A model generated the notes under the pieces. It made no database searches. It was not told the origin of the DNA and worked only from the letters and a program-made list of their open reading frames with translations. A DNA stretch of 6,613 nt, taken from assembly GCA_016845285.1 (NCBI GenBank), contig JAERSX010000226.1, positions 1-6,613 of the forward strand. Direction: 5' to 3'. Both the position numbers and the translations under genes were made by a program. Source of the DNA: Deltaproteobacteria bacterium. Its GTDB lineage: Bacteria > Myxococcota_A > UBA796 > UBA2385. Of the stretch, positions 5,823 to 6,613 are shown piece by piece (the first letter of the stretch is position 1; each line of letters opens with the position of its first letter).

Positions 5823-6613
5823 TCAGACGCGCTGGAAGCGGTCTTCGGCCGGGCTGGCGCCCTTCAGCAGTCGGGCTCTTCCCGTCGCTGCGAGGTGCTG
5901 GAGTAAACGCCACACGAGAATGGAGTCCTCACCGAGGAGATCGCTGATTTCGCTGGCGGAAATTGGCACATCGGATAGGCCAGCCCTTAGCTGGCCGAGT
6001 GCCCCCAATGTTTCCCGGGCCGCTCGTTTTCCGGCTTCCACACCAGGCTGATGGTACGCGTTGAGGTCAATCATCTCGGCGTAGATACCCACGGTTCGTT
6101 CGAACAGGGCGATGAGAGCGCCGAGTGATCGGGCTCCGGCATCAGGCAGGGTCAGCGTGACGCTGGGACGACCGGCTTCCTTCAGCGCTCGACGGGTGCC
6201 CCAGAGGAAGCCGAGCAGGTGGTCGCTGGCGTCGAGTCCGTCCGGCAGCGGGCAGGCTGGACCCGGGTCCAGGGTCTCGATGAAGTGCACGAACACGTCG
6301 TCCCGCCCGTCTCGGACCTGTTGGACGAAGGCGTGCTGGTCTGTAGAGCCCTTGTTGCCGTAGACGACGAGTCCCTGGTGGACGACCCGGCCCTGGCGAT
6401 CGCATCGCTTGCCGAGGGACTCCATCACCAGCTGCTGAAGGTATCGCCCCACCAGGGCGAAGCGGTCCTTGTATGGAAGCACGACGAGGGCCCGGTCGCC
6501 GCGACCACCACCGGCAGCAAACCAGCTCTGCGCCAGACGTGCTGCCGGGTTGTGCCTGGCGGGCGCGCGGGTGGCCTGGTCCATGGCGCTGGCCCCCGCC
6601 AGCAGGGCACGCC
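5823..6613 (-). CDS. pgi: Glucose-6-phosphate isomerase, C-terminal half (start beyond window)
   Basis: The enzyme interconverts glucose 6-phosphate and fructose 6-phosphate in glycolysis and gluconeogenesis. About 262 residues are visible; the reading frame stays open to the right edge (RALLAGASA precedes the methionine at 6584), so that methionine is internal and the N-terminal half with the GGRYS signature is outside. Active-site blocks are PYKDRF, MESLGK (6425-6408, catalytic glutamate), GSTDQHAFVQQ (histidine codon at 6335-6333) and AYHQPGVEAGK (lysine codon at 6029-6027), the second family signature. After that lysine the protein runs on for about 67 residues, longer than in E. coli, with an ISASEISDLLG...RLLQHLAATGRARL pattern resembling a winged-helix fold, as I recall from cyanobacterial-type isomerases. 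The 3' part is less GC-biased than glnN and contains a TTA codon. The isomerase assignment is very secure. Confidence 0.95.
   Translation of the reverse strand, partial: RALLAGASAMDQATRAPARHNPAARLAQSWFAAGGGRGDRALVVLPYKDRFALVGRYLQQLVMESLGKRCDRQGRVVHQGLVVYGNKGSTDQHAFVQQVRDGRDDVFVHFIETLDPGPACPLPDGLDASDHLLGFLWGTRRALKEAGRPSVTLTLPDAGARSLGALIALFERTVGIYAEMIDLNAYHQPGVEAGKRAARETLGALGQLRAGLSDVPISASEISDLLGEDSILVWRLLQHLAATGRARLLKGASPAEDRFQRV

Noticed and set aside
1..6613. Mobile element, CRISPR array, toxin-antitoxin or defence system
   Set aside because: No transposase, integrase, regularly spaced direct repeats, tRNA or paired small toxin genes were seen; the genes are mainly housekeeping ones.

Overview
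This is a GC-rich, densely coded chromosomal stretch from what is most likely a Gram-negative bacterium. It holds six recognisable or partly recognisable genes, two of them cut by the window edges. An OmpA-like Pal lipoprotein implies an outer membrane and peptidoglycan. Together with strong G/C preference at third codon positions and a class III glutamine synthetase, this fits a Myxococcota/deltaproteobacteria-like organism, but the taxonomic guess is inference only.

Layout. Positions 1-2730 form a leftward (minus-strand) gene group. Read in the direction of transcription it is a small two-helix membrane protein (2730-2455), an aminoglycoside-phosphotransferase-fold kinase of the hexosamine-kinase-like type (2455-1412; stop and start overlap as TGATG), and then tldD, a TldD-family metalloprotease (1345 to beyond base 1; its last few dozen residues are missing). 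A 202-base divergent control region (2731-2932) separates this group from a rightward pal-type lipoprotein gene (2933-3466). pal converges on a leftward type III glutamine synthetase gene, glnN (5702-3513), across 46 bases that contain a perfect GC-rich inverted repeat. Upstream of glnN a 120-base gap holds a strong ribosome binding site, two small dyads and a sequence with the -24/-12 spacing of a sigma-54 promoter. The rightmost gene, also leftward, is the C-terminal half of glucose-6-phosphate isomerase (pgi; 5823 to beyond 6613), with a helical C-terminal extension.

How the genes fit together. They are mostly core housekeeping functions: ammonia assimilation, the hexose-phosphate branch point, envelope integrity and peptide processing/proteolysis. 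No single pathway joins them. The membrane protein/kinase pair looks translationally coupled and is the least understood part. I see no mobile element, CRISPR array, tRNA, rRNA, phage gene or toxin-antitoxin pair, and no evidence of a new multi-gene system. The points worth a second look are the membrane-protein/kinase pair, the possible nitrogen-type control of glnN, and the pgi C-terminal extension.
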